A stretch of DNA of 64,000 nt, taken from NCBI RefSeq assembly GCF_017654505.1, contig NC_054548.1, positions 28,928,796 to 28,992,795 on the forward strand, in the 5' to 3' direction. This DNA is from Polyodon spathula. Its lineage: Eukaryota; Chordata; Actinopteri; Acipenseriformes; Polyodontidae. A model generated the notes under the pieces. That model ran no database searches. It was given only the letters and a program-made list of their open reading frames with translations, and was not told the origin of the DNA. Made by a program: the position numbers and the translations under genes. Positions 33,661-47,174 of the stretch are shown piece by piece (within the stretch, counting starts at the first letter, position 1; each line of letters opens with the position of its first letter).

Positions 33661-35263
33661 GAAATTCAGCTTTCACAGGACTGGGGAAGATTTTGCCATA
33701 ATAACTTTGAGCAAATGTTATATATTGTTTTATAAGTGGGAAATGTTTTGATGGATAAAGGCACTGTTTAATCAAATTAAACCTCTTTGAACAATATGTG
33801 TGGGGTGCATGTCATAGGCTATATATTTAATCTAAAACTATATAACACTTTATAATGCTAACTTTAAAAATGAAATCTTAGACATTGAAAAAGAGAGTTG
33901 CAATGGATGTCATTTAATTTATTTAGACCATTTTTAGGACATATATAACAGAATATACTGGGGTTGAGCAAAAGTAGAATCACCTTCAGTTGAGGGTAGG
34001 GGCAAGATTCAAAGTGCTAGGTATAGGTTTGACTCTTCCTCTATACTTTCAGTCACGTGGTGTGGGCATCACATTTAAGACCTAAAATAAAGAGTTTCCA
34101 AAGACATATTAGTTATGCTTGAAGTGTCAAGCTCTTGACAATCAAGGCAACTAAGTCATTTATCAAAGTTTGTCAGACCATTTGATCTGCATAACTAATC
34201 TCAATCACTCATGTGAGGAACAAACCATTTACACTAAAATATGTTCTGTTTAATGTTCACATTTTTGTCAATTCTTGTGTCAGAATCAAAAAATGTATTG
34301 TCATTTTAGTTGCTGAGCAGTGTATTTAAAAATTGATGAATAAAAGATTATAATGTCTTGGGTGTCTTTACAGGCGGTTTAAATGGAATGGAATCAATAA
34401 AGTATTCTTGATCCCCTACGCAATATAGTTCTCTCACATCAGAACAACTATTGCACTTGCTTGTTTGCAGTTTTCTAGAAGCATCTGTTCTACTTGAAGG
34501 CTGAGTAGTTTCAGTCTGTATTTCTTTATTCTGGCAATTTGAAAAGAATCACCAATATCCATTTCAGTTTTGTTGCCCGGGCGTCTCCATGTTATTGAAA
34601 CATTAGACATATCTATACCTACTGTTAATGTGTAAGTGCAATCCCTTTTTTTCATGTCATTAGACACTTATTATGACAAAACTTTGAAATCTCGCTTAAA
34701 GTTTTAAGCTATGTATCACAGACAGTTATATTTTGTTTGTGGAAACTATTTATCTTGACCACAGTTTGAAATGAAATGGGTTTAGTGATCTCAACTTACT
34801 GTAACCCTTGACATTACAAAACCACCACATGATTTGTCACATTTCTCAATCTCTGCCTAACAGATGCCCAACAGTGAATGGAGTGAGGTGTTTTGAGGTC
34901 AAGATTCAGGTGTCCTTGCAGAGCTACAAGGGAAAGCTCTTATGTGGCCTGGCAGTTCTGTATGGCTCTGTGACTGCAACCTAATCAACTATGTTTGTGT
35001 AAAATGATACCCTATTCCACTAACCAGTAAATTTTAAAAAACAACTATCTGTTTTATTTACAAAACAGAATAAGCCAGAATCGGGTATGAACAAACCAAA
35101 CTTGCAAAGACCTATCAGGGATTTCTCTGTAACTGCATGCTATCTGCCGCATGCATCCTATCGTTATGATTAATGCGTGTCTATCATAACAGCATTGCAA
35201 ATGGAGTTAATGCAGAACTTAAAGTGTTACCAATAAATAATGTATTTCTAAATAAAATACTTT

Positions 35264-35264
<1 letters not shown>
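33661..35264. other. No gene seen; AT-rich
   Basis: No domain-bearing frame on either strand and no repeat structure beyond simple AT richness. Confidence 0.5.
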
Positions 35265-35266
<2 letters not shown>

Positions 35267-35329
<63 letters not shown>

Positions 35330-35339
35330 TATATATATA
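35267..35339. repeat. (TA)n tract at left end of Tc1
   Basis: About 36 TA units, with one slip (taatat) near 35322, ending immediately before cagtactgtgcaaaag. Confidence 0.95.
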
Positions 35340-36713
35340 CAGTACTGTGCAAAAGTTTTAGGCAGGTGTGAAAAAATGCTGAAAAGTAAGAATGCTTTCA
35401 AAAATAGACATGTTAATAGTTTACATTTATCAATTAACAAAATGCAAAGTGAGTGAACAGAAGAAAAATCTACATCAAATCAATATTTGGTGTGACCACC
35501 CTTTGCCTTCAAATCAGCATCAATTCTTCTACATACACTTGCACAAAGTCAAGGATTTTGTAGGCATATAGTCAGGTATATGATTAAACAATTATACTAA
35601 ACAGGTGCTAATGAACATCAATTCAATAAGTAGGTTGAAACACAATCATTAACTGAAACAGAAACAGCTGTGTTGGAGGAATAAAACTGGGTGAGGAACA
35701 GCCAAACTCAGCTAACAAGGTGAGGTTGCTGAAGAGAGTTTACTGTCAAAAGTCACACACCATGGCAAGCCTGAGCACAGCAACAAGACACAAGGTAGTT
35801 ATACTGCATCAGCAAGGTCTCTCCCAGGCAGAAATTTCAAGGCAGCAGGGGTTTCAAGATGTGCTGTCCAAGCTTTTTTGAAGAAGCACAAAGAAACGGG
35901 CAACGTTGAGGACTGTAGACGCAGTGGTAGGCCAAGGAAACTTACTTCCCTTTGCAATTGGAAGATATCCAGCAATGCCATCAGCTCAGAATTGGCAGAA
36001 AACAGTGGGACCCTGGTACACCCATCTACTGTCCTGAGAAGTCTGGTCAGAAGTGGCCTTCATGGAAGACTTGCGGCCAAAAAGCCATACCTCCAACGTG
36101 GAAAAAAGGCCAAGCGACTCAACTATGCATGAAAACACAGGAACTGGGGTGCAGAAAAATGGCAGCAGGTGCTCTGGACTGATGAATTAAAATTTGAAAT
36201 ATTTGGCTGTAGCAGAAGGCAGTTTGTTCGCCGAAAGGCTAGAGAGCGGTAAACGAATGAGTGTCTATAGGCAACATTGAAGCATGGTGGAGGTTCCTTG
36301 GAAGTTTGGGACTGCATTTCTGCAAATGGAGTTGGGGATTTGGTCAGAATTAATGGTCTCCTCAATGCTGAGAAGTACAGGCAGATACTTATCCATCATG
36401 TAATACCATCAGGGAGGCATCTGATTGGCCCCAAATTTATTCTGCAGCATGACAACGACCCCAAACATACAGCGAAAGTCATTAAGAACTATCTTCAGCA
36501 TAAAGAAGAACAAGGAGTCCTGGAAGTGATGGTATGGCCCCCACAGAGCCCTGATCTCAACATCATCGAGTCTGTCTGGGATTACATGAAGAGAGAGAAG
36601 CAACTGAGGCTGCCTAAATCCACAGAAGGACTGTGGTTAGTTTTCCAAGATGTTTGGGCCAACCTACCTGCTGAGTTCCTTCAAAAACTGTGTGTGCAAG
36701 TGTACCTGTAATA
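35340..36713 (+). mobile_element. Tc1-like transposon, right end missing
   Basis: The left terminal inverted repeat begins cagtactgtgcaaaagtttt and continues into the usual noncoding leader (ggtgtgaccaccctttgcc). The transposase follows. After its end the expected matching right repeat is not present; sequence after 36713 is unrelated. Confidence 0.88.
35763..36711 (+). pseudogene. Tc1 transposase with intact DDE residues
   Basis: Starts ATG 35763 (MASLSTATRHKVVILHQQG, then LSQAEISRQQGF, first helix-turn-helix). The frame changes near 35875 into KETGNVEDCRRSGRPRKLTS (GRPR-type linker), then ELAENSGTLVHPSTVLRSLV (second helix-turn-helix). Catalytic residues are all visible: VLWTDELKFEIF (Asp), FILQHDNDPKHTAKV (Asp) and SPDLNIIESVWDYMKRE (Glu; 34-residue spacing expected). 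Inactivation comes from one frameshift near 35875 and in-frame stops after LNYA (36130-36132) and NECL (36268-36270), not from loss of the active site. It ends at 36711. Confidence 0.92.
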
Positions 36714-37731
36714 ACATACAGTGTGACAATTTAATAAATACTGTTCACAGGCACAACAACATTACACTTATATAATTTCATGATACAGGCTTCACAAAGC
36801 GATTTACAATTTTATATGTACTTATTAAACCTTTTTTTTTTCTTAGGCTGTATTCTGTATTATTAGTTTCTGTACTCAGTATTTATTTACCAGGCAGATG
36901 TTACTGCTGCTGGTGTACGTAGGTGGTGTGAAATGTTATAACTGAAATTAGTATAATATCTGAAGATAAATGTGTTTATTTAAATGATCTAGTAATACTT
37001 TGTACAGGGATGGGGATCTCCCACTAGACATACTTCAAATTAAAAGAGGAGCAACTGACAACAAAATGGAAGAGGCTGAAACAGTATTCACAGAGTCGCC
37101 TCAGAGTGTCACACTTCAGCACTTTTGTAAGAGAAAAAAACAAGAAAATCACCGGCCTGGTCCTCTTCTGTTCTCAATCATCAGCAAAACAACTACAAAA
37201 ATTAGGAAATTTGTTTAGGTTGATAAATGTAAACAGTAATCTTACTCATAAAATGTGGCAACTGAGGCTTTGCTGCAGGTATTATGGTCGATTTCTTTTT
37301 TTATGAATACCTACAGAATATCACTTCCAGTAACTATGGTGGGCAAAGCTTATGTATTTCCTTACCATTTTTGAAGACAGACTGTTCCCAAGGACAGCGA
37401 GATGTTGTCAAAAGCCTTGGCACCTGCTCAGTTAAATAGACAGGTTGTCCACAGACCTAAAAAGTATTCTTGGTGCCTGCTTGTGGCTTGTCCTGCAGTC
37501 AGGACATGTTTGCATAAACAAAGACATTGCTTGCCAATCATGATGTCTCCAAGCAAACGTAAGTAAGTCCCACACATCTAAACCTTCCAGATCTGCCTTT
37601 CTCTATTGAAATACAAAAATGAATCACTGACGTGATAATTATAAACATTTTTGGGGGTCGTTTCCCAAAACTAGTCTCACTGGAACTTTTCTCATTATGT
37701 GTGTGTGTCTGTGTTATATATATACACAACA

Positions 37732-37732
37732 C

Positions 37733-37780
<48 letters not shown>
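37732..37780. repeat. (CA)n microsatellite
   Basis: About 24 CA units preceded by acacaacacaac and followed by tatata. Confidence 0.96.
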
Positions 37781-37786
<6 letters not shown>

Positions 37787-38344
37787 AAGTAAGACATGGT
37801 TTCAGGTGAAGAGGCTACTCTTCATTTCAAGACTTACAAATTGTGAAAACTAAAACTTAACCATTGAAAACTACATTAAGCACTTTTGCAATCTGTACCT
37901 TTACATGTTTTCTTGAATTTCTGGGGTGAGGACATACACATTTAAGTTGGGTTTGAAGTATTAACAATTCTGGTCAGAAGTCTTCTGTGAGGAACTTACA
38001 CAGACATATTATGTAATTTTCCAATGGGGTGTACATTATCATTCTATCAAAAGGTTCAGATAGCTGGACTAGTTAGGTGAAGATCAAGTGGTGCAAGTTT
38101 AAGCCAAAAATCATGAGAGGTGCATTTCTGCCAAAATCCAACTGTTTTATATTTCTATAGAGGACTTGCATTTGTATTAGTATCTCTTGTGGCAGATTGC
38201 ATAATGGCACTGGCAAAATGTCTTGCACTTGACAAATAAAGTCAATAGTCAAGAATGCACCTGTCCTAGCCATAAGCTTTCACTTTTCTAATGTTTGCTG
38301 CCTTGTGCCATTGTTAATTCTTTGCTGCTTTGAAGCAGCCCTGT

Positions 38345-38348
<4 letters not shown>

Positions 38349-38434
<86 letters not shown>
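38349..38434. repeat. (TA)n microsatellite
   Basis: About 43 AT units followed by acacatattttttttttttt. No transposon end is recognised on either side. Confidence 0.96.
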
Positions 38435-38442
<8 letters not shown>

Positions 38443-40534
38443 TTTTTTTTTTTTTAATGTCAATAATAAAAACATAACCCTTCTGATTCCTAGCTATTAA
38501 ATAATTGTTCATAAAGACCACATGTTGTTAAGCTAGCTGCATTTGTTAAATGATGCCATGGATGACTTAGTTTCTAATTGGCACAGTCTTACGAATATCC
38601 AATGCAATTCTTAATCTGAACAGTTTAGGCATATTCTTTGTGTTAATTAAGATCTTGCTGACATCTAATTTTACTGATGGCTTACAGTATATTGAAGTGA
38701 AACAATGTGCCCAAGGATTATACAGTAATGGATTTAGTTGAGCTGGTATTCAGAACTATGATGCTTTAGCTGCTGGATAAAACAGATGTGTTTCTCACTG
38801 AGTAACTGTATTATTCCTTTGCTGTCATAATTCTAAGGTTTAATTGAAATGCACAATTCCATTTGTTACCCCTTGATCACATCATTGTGTTACTATTTAT
38901 ATTAAAACAAATCTTCCAATGGCCTGTCTTGTCTATATTTCCATTATTTGGGGAAAATTATAATCTTTAACAAAACAATTTTGTTTTACTACCCAATCCA
39001 TTGTTTATTTATTTATTTTTCTCAAATACAAATGTAATTGTTTCCTATCTTCTGTCTGTTACCTAGTTTTTAATTACTGGTAGAAAATAAAAAATAAAAT
39101 TCTGCAAGCTGAAATACCATTATGGTCCATAGGGCCATATATTAAGACATTTTGCCAATCTTCAACTCTTATTTTTTTTTTTTTGTAAAATCCATTCATT
39201 TATTCTTAAAAACACTCCAGCACCTCTTATTCAATTTCTTATAAGTTGCCTCATAACAAAAGTTTCACTTTTGTAAAGATGGCTGACCCACACCTACTTT
39301 ATGGTCCGACAGTTTCCTTCCTTTTGCTGTTTCCATGCTCCTCATGCTCCTACCTGATTTGAGGCTAATTTATGTCTAAGGTCTAATGTCTAGGGTCTTA
39401 ATTGATCCACCACTGATGCCTGCATTAGGATTGACGGTTCATAGCAGTTGTAAAAATATATTTTTAATTATAGGTGAGATGTCATAATTCTAGAATGTCT
39501 CAATTTAACAACATCTTTTTGCCTCATGTTCAACTTAATGCGTGATCGTGCTTGTTTGCCAGATAATGAAAAAGAACTGACTACTTGAGAAGCTTTTTTT
39601 ATTTTATTTTTTTTATTCAGAAGCTACGTACTTTACAAAAATGTGAAACATCTTAAACATTGATTATCATCTACAGATATTTACACAGAACACATCATCA
39701 CAAGCACTTAACCAACATTGTGTATTGTAACATATGCTCTTTGAATTCAACAAATCATATAGTGACCTTCCTTTTTTGGCCTGGAGGGATGTGCAAAAGT
39801 CTCTTTTAAAGAAATTAAGCAGAAGAAAGAAAAAAAAAACTGCAGTGTTTACAGTAAAGAAGCCAATAAGTCGTGCCTTTGTTGTGCTGCGAAAGGTTTT
39901 TAGCATGTTGACGAACAGAGTTCCTGGTAGTTTCAAGATAGAGGTAATGATTGCCATGGTAACCTAGCCAGAAAATTATACATTTTCATTGACAGTGTTT
40001 ACATGGACAAGCTATGACAGTCATGACAGTCTTGTTTTGGCTGTACTTCTTCGGAATTGAGTTTCCATGTAGTTCTGATTTAGGATGACAAATCGGGCCG
40101 TGACAATGCAAATTACTGCAGTCATCTTCCAATTTAATATTGATGGTGTTTAAAATGTAACAACCAATATCCATTATAACCACGGCAGTTCTAGTGTTCA
40201 TAAGTATTTACATAAACAAACAAAGCACAACATGTCCATAAAAACCCCCCACAGATACAAACATACCGGAAACGACGCTCTAATCTGCTATAATTCAGAT
40301 TTTTAGTCCTGAAAAACTGACGACCAAATATACTCAAAATTTCGATAACAATAGTACTCTTTCACTGACTGGGACGGGAATTACAGTGCTGACTGGTTTC
40401 CTACAAGAAAACTGACAAAACGTTTTTGCTGTTTTGCAGTATCTAAACGTATTTTTTATAGTCTCATCTGATACCTCAGCTGTGGAGTACACGTACATTT
40501 GGTCGGTACCCAATGGATACTGTTGACAAGAGTT

Positions 40535-42792
40535 TCAAAAATCTAGCGCGGGGCCCCCCTTCAAATTTCTATAATCATTTACGGCCCCCCCCCCCCCCAT
40601 TCCTACCTCAATCATAGCTTGAAGAAAACTTGAAAACACTAAGCATTATAACAGAATAATTGAAGTGATGCTGATTACCTAATTAGTGTGATGGGTGTGC
40701 TTGTTTTGTGGAGCAAAGGAGTTCCATTCTTGGCTGGCTGGATGACTGAGACCGCAATCCGAAGATCTTCTTCTACTTGAAGATGAGATTGGTATTTCTT
40801 CTTAATGTAAACCAGTGCAGAAAATGTTGTTTTGCACAAGTAGGTAGAGGCAAAAGGAATTAAAATGTTCATTGCAGCTTCAGATAATACAGGATACTCC
40901 CCAGAGACTGACAGCCAGAACTCACTCACTGGGCTGGAAGCAAATACGGTCCAGGAGGATTTCATCTGCCTCAGATGACATATTGCTGGTAGCGGCAGTT
41001 GCAAAAGGTTGTCGAATCTAGTCATACTTATCAAGAGTTAAATCCACAAAGTACTTTGTAAAGTGAGTTCCAAGGATTGTGATATGATTGGTAATTGTTG
41101 TTTTCATTAGTTCAATTTCAAGTTCATTTTCCTCTAAAAATTCATCCAACATCGGAAACATTTCCACATTGCCACTTTCCAGTCATTTATTCCAGCAGTC
41201 AAATTTCTTCAAGAAGCCATCGATCTTATCACTTAATGACAGAATGTTGGTGTTGGGACCCTGAAGCGAGACATTCTGCTAAGTATGCTACGTTTGATAA
41301 CCACTTAGAATCAGTCAGGTGTTCTCTGCAGTTCTTCTCTCAGCTCAAACATCTGCATTAGAATTTTTCCTTGAGACAGCCACAAGGACTTCTGTATGCA
41401 AAAGCAGCGTCTCGTATTCTGAACCCATTTCCTTACATAAGATTGATGAGATTTGAGACGAGATGAGACTTCACAAAGTTCACTATTTTTACTGCGGTTT
41501 GCAGAACACAATTAAGTTCCAGTTAGAGTTTCTTAGAAGCCAGAGCTTCCCTGTGTATAATGCAATGCGTGAAAACAACTTGCGACACCACTTCCAGAAC
41601 TTTTGCTTTCAGTCCAATGTTTTTTCCCATCATAGCACCAGCCCTATCTATACATACACCAACACAACATTCACACTGCAGGCCTTCTTTGCGCATTACG
41701 TTGTTGATATTGCAAAATATTTCTTGTCCAATCGTCTTTCCTGGGAGAATGATGCAAAATAATAAATCCTCGTGTAGCTTCCCGTCATAGCAGTATATCA
41801 CATACACAAGTAGCTGAGTTGAATTAGAAATGTCCGTAGACTCAAAAAGTTGCAAGGCAAATCTGGGGCTCTGTTTAACACGTTCAATAAGCTGAACCTT
41901 TATATCATTAGAAATATCTTCAATACGTCTTGCAACCGTATCATTAGACAACGGAATAGCAAATTTATCTCCATGCACAATGCGACACATTGCTACTGCA
42001 GCAGGAAGAACATGTGTTTCTCCAATTGTGTGTGGCTTTTTACATTTAGCAATTTGGTAGAAACTTCATAGGGGGCTGCAAGTGCTTTTGTTGGGATTGT
42101 TGTTTGTTTGCTCATAACATACCGTTGACCTTTCAGTTCTCGTTCTTTTCGCTTAAAAAATTACTGAATTGTCGGCATGTGTCACATGTTTACTTTGCAG
42201 ATGCCTCTTTAGTTTTACATGTTTCATGCTATCTTGTGCAAGCACTTCTGTACATAAGACACACTGTGGGTACCGCTCACCTTCAGTAATCAAGTAGGTG
42301 AAGCCATACTGTATGTATTCTTCTTGATATTTCCTCCATTTAACTTTCTTTTGAATCACGGCCTTACTTGCTGCTGCACTGCATGTGTGACTTGCTTCTC
42401 GGGATCTGCTACTGGCACTTGAGAAGTTGAAGCAATTTCATTTGCTTCTTCATTTGTCTCTTCAGTTGTTTTTTTTTCTTTCGACTGATTGAGCCAATGA
42501 TCAATTTTACAAGCTCAAAAACACAAATCTGTGATTGCTACTGATGCTTACACTAAACACATTAAACCACGTGGTAGAAATCTTGAACAGAATGATGCAA
42601 TGAACCACAACAATATAACGTAACTAAATCTGTCAAATACACAGCACCATCTACAGACCATGTTTGGAGCATCAGTAGTAATAGGAGAGTTACTGATATA
42701 GGTAAAATATGTTAAGCATTTATTTATTTTTTACTAAAACTTTTTGTGCCCCCACCATCCATCTCGCGCCCCCTAGTTTGAGAACCACTGAT
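40535..42792 (-). mobile_element. hAT-family transposon remnant
   Basis: The outer end at 42792 reads, on the minus strand, cagtggttctcaaactaggg, the classic hAT terminal inverted repeat. The transposase follows downstream on the minus strand. The far end is degenerate: aagagtttcaaaaatctagc near 40530-40550 may be the decayed opposite repeat, followed inwards by C-rich sequence (C14 at 40585-40598). An 8-bp target duplication could not be confirmed. Confidence 0.82.
40675..42480 (-). pseudogene. hAT transposase (BED finger, Charlie-like)
   Basis: N-terminal BED-type zinc finger (about 42160-42359): YPQCVLCTEVLAQDSMKHVK then LKRHLQSKHVTHA, with C-x2-C and H-x4-H. Middle (41523-41990): CRIVHGD, IPLSNDTVARRIEDISNDIK, LQLFESTDISNSTQLLVYV (the usual DESTD first acidic motif is FESTD, Asp lost), VGVCIDRAGAMMGKN (second Asp kept), FTHCIIHREALASKKL. 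C-terminus: LWLSQGKILMQMFELREEL and the dimerisation region SEFWLSVSGEYPVLSEAAMN, ILIPFASTYLCKTTFSALVY, VEEDLRIAVSVIQPAKNG. This layout matches hAT transposases that gave rise to ZBED5-like host genes. Several frameshifts and stops mean it is not a domesticated gene. A cut-and-paste transposase of the nucleus. Confidence 0.88.
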
Positions 42793-44805
42793 GTATGAAA
42801 CCTTCAAGATCTTTTCTCCTGATCAGAAAACGTGTGGCTGTTATTACCAGCAGAAGGTGAAAGGACATGTGGCTTAGACAATCATGTAAGCAAAATTCCA
42901 CTTCCAATGAACAGCAGCAGTTCCTGATTACAAATTGTGTCCTGCCCCTGAATTGAAACAAAGGCAATTAAATTCTGGCGTGGAACCACGTGTCCATATC
43001 AAAAGACGTTTTTTGCTAAATTAATGTTTCCAGTCTGTGTCAGCGGGACATTGAAAGACACAACATTTGTGACAAGGTAAACATCTTGGCACATCTCTCT
43101 CTCTTACCAGCAAGTGTGTGAAAGAGTATCTCCCTCTTTGCAGAATGTATAAAATGTCAGTTGTCTGATATCCCAAACAGAATGTTAGGTTTTTGACTGT
43201 TTCAAAGTGTAAATGGAGGCTTGTGGAATTTGTGAAAGAATGCTTTTTGTTTTATTAGATAGGCTTGGTATTTTTAAAAATAAGTTTAACAGGTGTAATA
43301 CATTGTTTTTCCATGACAGTGAATTATTTATTTTTTAAAAAGCAGACTACACCCATCAATTATAAAAGCTATCTAGATTTTAATATACTGTAACTGACAA
43401 ACATAAATTAATAGGGCAGCAGCATTTAAATACATATCATGCAAAAATGTACCCCTTCTGTAAGGGGGTTTCAGCTAAAGTACCCTTTATAATTTTCGCT
43501 CACTAAATGGTACCACATTTGCAATCAAAGGCAGAACAATCTGATTAACATTTTTTTTTTCCTGTTTATTTAATAATTAATTTTTCAAAACACTCTGGGG
43601 CTGACAAAAGGTTGGTTTAAGACAGACTACCAAACAGTAGATTTAATTCTTAAAACTTAATTACATGTCTTTGGATGCACAGAATTAAAAGACAGTATTT
43701 AGGAATCTCTATGGAAAAACGTTCTATTCGGCAAAGTCATTAAATAGTCTGCACTGTAAATGTATATAATGTTACCATTTACTTCCCAACTCAGCATATG
43801 TGAACCATTTAAAATGTTTAAAACATCAAAAACACAGCTAAAATAAAACTATAATACCTAACAATGATATGCTTAGTAAAGCCAGCATAATTATCCAAAG
43901 GGATTCTATATAACTTTCTGTTGCTTTGCACATTCTGTGTTTTCTTCCTTCATTTTTGTTATGTTAGTAAGAAATGCATCCATTTCAAACACCGACAACA
44001 TAATCAACCAGCCACTGCTGCTGTTACCAAAATGTAGCCACAGTAATAAATAAAACAAAAACCGTGAAAGTATGAGTGTTGAGATTAGCCTACTATTTGT
44101 TTACTGGAGCATTTATACTAAAAAAAGCAGAAACACTGTGCTTCACTGATACGACAAGTTGAAAACTGCAAAAATCACAAGCAGCATAGAATGCTGTCCA
44201 TAGGCACAATCACCAGCTGCCTGCTTATCCTATATAAAAGCCACTCAATCAAAATTGGGCATATATATATAGGTGGAAAATGTGGACGTGATAGATTCTG
44301 TGTATTTGTTTTCATCTGCAGTTCACTTTGAGCTGCTAAACAAAGATTACATAACTATACACAGTGTTTTAGAGAAAACATAATATTGGTAAAACATCAT
44401 TATTTTCTTTTACTTCATTTTTTATTTGTGCATTTCCAAGTCGTCCTGCATACCCCCTATTACCTTAGAAGTACCCCCGGTTTAAAACCAATGACTTACT
44501 GCAAAGAGCCTGTTCAGACCCGATGAAATGCAATGCACCATGCTTGGTGACATATTTATGAAAGGGAAATACCCCATGCATCTTGAAAAATGTGCATGAG
44601 TAAATTCATAAAGGCAACTTTACAGCTCTGCAGCAAGATGATCCAGGGAATATGAGGACAGCTCATTAGCATCTTCTTGACCTCTGAGATCCTTACATAT
44701 GCAGACCAGGTGCGCCTTTGCATAATGAGATGTCCAGTCAATACTTGGATATACAAATCTCAGATATACATTTTACTAGCCATGAAATAAAAAAACAATC
44801 CAATC
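42793..44805. other. No gene seen; AT-rich
   Basis: Short frames only; no repeat, RNA gene or element end recognised. Confidence 0.5.
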
Positions 44806-44807
44806 CT

Positions 44808-44871
<64 letters not shown>
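44808..44871. repeat. (TA)n microsatellite
   Basis: About 32 TA units. The repeat at 44880 begins nine bases after it. Confidence 0.95.
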
Positions 44872-44876
<5 letters not shown>

Positions 44877-44889
44877 GCAGTGGTCTCAG

Positions 44890-45025
44890 TTCCCACAGGC
44901 AAGTGCCTCACACAGGGTTAAGCAATCCCCACACAGGCAGAGGGTGGGCGTCAACCCAGGACCTCTTGCACTAAAGCACAGAGCCAATACCGCTGTACAA
45001 AAGAGCCGGCCTGTGATACGGAAAC
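44890..45025. mobile_element. Dispersed repeat, tRNA-like (copy 1)
   Basis: Shares cccacaggcaagtg, cacacagttaagcaa-like sequence and gtgggNgtcaaccc with 47175-47262 in the same orientation. The string gggcgtcaacccaggacctc followed by agcacagagccaataccgct has the look of a tRNA T-arm then anticodon/D-arm read backwards, so on the minus strand it may be a SINE head. Family unnamed. Confidence 0.5.
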
Positions 45026-47160
45026 ATTGACATAAGTCTGTGTGATGCGACAGGAACTGGTAAAATAAACTTAATCACTTACTGATGTTTAGGTGGGCGC
45101 GTGTCTGGCAGGGTCGGATTAAAATAGGGGCATGGCTTGTGAAACCCATTTCTCTAGTTTTTACAGGATAGTATTAAATGAAAAATAGTTAGATGAATTT
45201 TAATGTTTTTTGTGTACCATAGTCCCATTAAAGAATGACCTTTTTATTTTGACAGGTTGTCCAGGGTCCAGCTAATTTTTATCACTCCGAACCTCATTAC
45301 AATCAGATCACTGCTCCAATACCAGTAGAACTTTTATTTCCTCGAGTGCTAGCTATGTCCAGTACAGGTTTAATTTATAACTTTTAGCTCTGATATTTTG
45401 ACTTTTAATGTCCTAAACACTGTGGATCGATGATCCACTATAAACCTTTTGCCTGGAAAATAACTGAACTTAATCCACAGTCCCCCTCTCCGAAATTCAG
45501 CTGACCAATGTTAAGTTGAAGCCTGTCAGTAGTAGTACATTACTTCCTACAAAGAATTAGGTATCTGTTATCATTTTTTTCACATAGTTTCGACCTGTTA
45601 TGACGATGGATAACCTAAGAGATTAAACTTTTGCAACTGTCAAATAAAAATATACGTCCAACAATGACCTGGATCTCAATCCTGCCTATGCTATATACCA
45701 CCTTGTCTAAGCTACCCTTACATATAACTATAATTTACGATTTTGCCATTTGGTACCATTGCGCTGTATTCAATATGTACTGTAATTGAATAGCAACACT
45801 GGGTAGATGAAAATAGGTGTAATACATATAGTGGTCCCACGTCGATACTAACGCAATAATGCCATAGTTGCGTAATATAATCTCGTTTAAATAGATATGG
45901 TAGACAACGTTATAGCATGTCCACACACCTGTGTAGAGCCAATCCCAAGCCAGAAACAAACGAAAGTGGGTAATAGGTATATAACAGGGGAGTTACACTG
46001 AAAATGAAGCAAGTTAACCTGTGTTTTGTGAGACTGTCATTTAGCCTGTGATTGTGGACATGACGTAACATACAATTTTGGGCATTTTTTTCGATCAGAT
46101 TGTTTGAAAGAGATTATACTCCACCGTCACTTGGTTACAACCCCGTTTAGCGTGTGATTAGTGCAGTTTGTTTACCTACGCTCACGAGACAAGACAGCTG
46201 ACATAAATCTAAAGTCTGCTGATTTTTTTTTTTAGGTGGGGATGGATGTTCACCGGATTATAACGTATTGAATGTCATTTTTTTAGAACTTTACTAAATG
46301 TAGCGACAAGATGACTTAAGATTTGTTTCCCAGCTACAATTATGGACTTTAAACACGGGGATGTATTGACATTAACTCACAAAATCGAGCCACTGTAAAG
46401 CTTTCATCTAGTAAAAATTAGAAAAAACCACGGGTTTTAAAGCTTGGGGAGTGGTTTTCCCGCGTATACCGCCAAGACTTCGCTTCTATTACTAATGTTG
46501 AGCTTAAATTGCTTTGTGCAATAAATAGATGGCATTGTTCAATGGGGGTAGTATTCAGCAGGCTTACAGCTTACAGTAAAGTGCCACAAAACAATAAAGT
46601 TCAAATAAATCAGTACAGTAAATTAAACAAGGGTGTTTAAAATATTAAAGGTGTCCCTATCAAAACCTTCATAGTTGTTTTAAATGAATATGCAGTATGC
46701 AATATAATGCATTTGTGTTGCATTTTTAGACCATGGCCATTACGTGGCACAAAAAGAGTTGACTGTAGTTGAAAATTAAATAGGTGTTCAAAATTAGACG
46801 TTAACTATCAAAACTTTCCACTTCGTTACCCATAAATGATATGCGTATGCAAGATTACGCATTTCTGGTTGGTCAATATTGTTCGAAACAAAAGAAAAGA
46901 TTTTGTTATAGCGAGGTTTCTGAAGCCGATTTGTTTGACTGTCATGATCCTACCTGCACCTGTTAAGTGAAGGGATTTTAATGCCGTGCTCAGTTTGTGC
47001 TGGTGTCAAAGGGTATTTAAATAATTACGTTAATGTCCTTCATAAGGACTGAAGGCTCATACAGTGTCATGTGGATTTCATGCTGTTTGTTTTTTTATCT
47101 GCAAAATGTTATATATATATATATATGATTTATATAAATATATATGTATGCATTCATATG
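45026..47160. other. No gene seen
   Basis: No coding or repeat feature recognised. A (TA)n-rich 30-base patch is at 47109-47150. Confidence 0.5.
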
Positions 47161-47174
47161 AAGGCAAGCATTTG

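Larger units (their letters stand above)
36714..40555. other. No gene seen; AT-rich with microsatellites
   Basis: Contains (CA)n at 37732-37780 and (TA)n at 38349-38434. A 72-codon frame at 37000-37218 begins after an AG and includes a hydrophilic stretch (IKRGATDNKMEEAETVF); I recognise no family. No other structure. Confidence 0.45.

Noticed and set aside
36961..37220. Coding exon of 72 codons with an upstream AG
   Set aside because: No domain, no convincing donor site, no neighbouring exon; kept only as a note in the gap entry.
40675..42480. Domesticated hAT-derived host gene (ZBED5-like)
   Set aside because: Several frameshifts and stops, a lost catalytic-type Asp and adjacent terminal repeat show a dead transposon copy.
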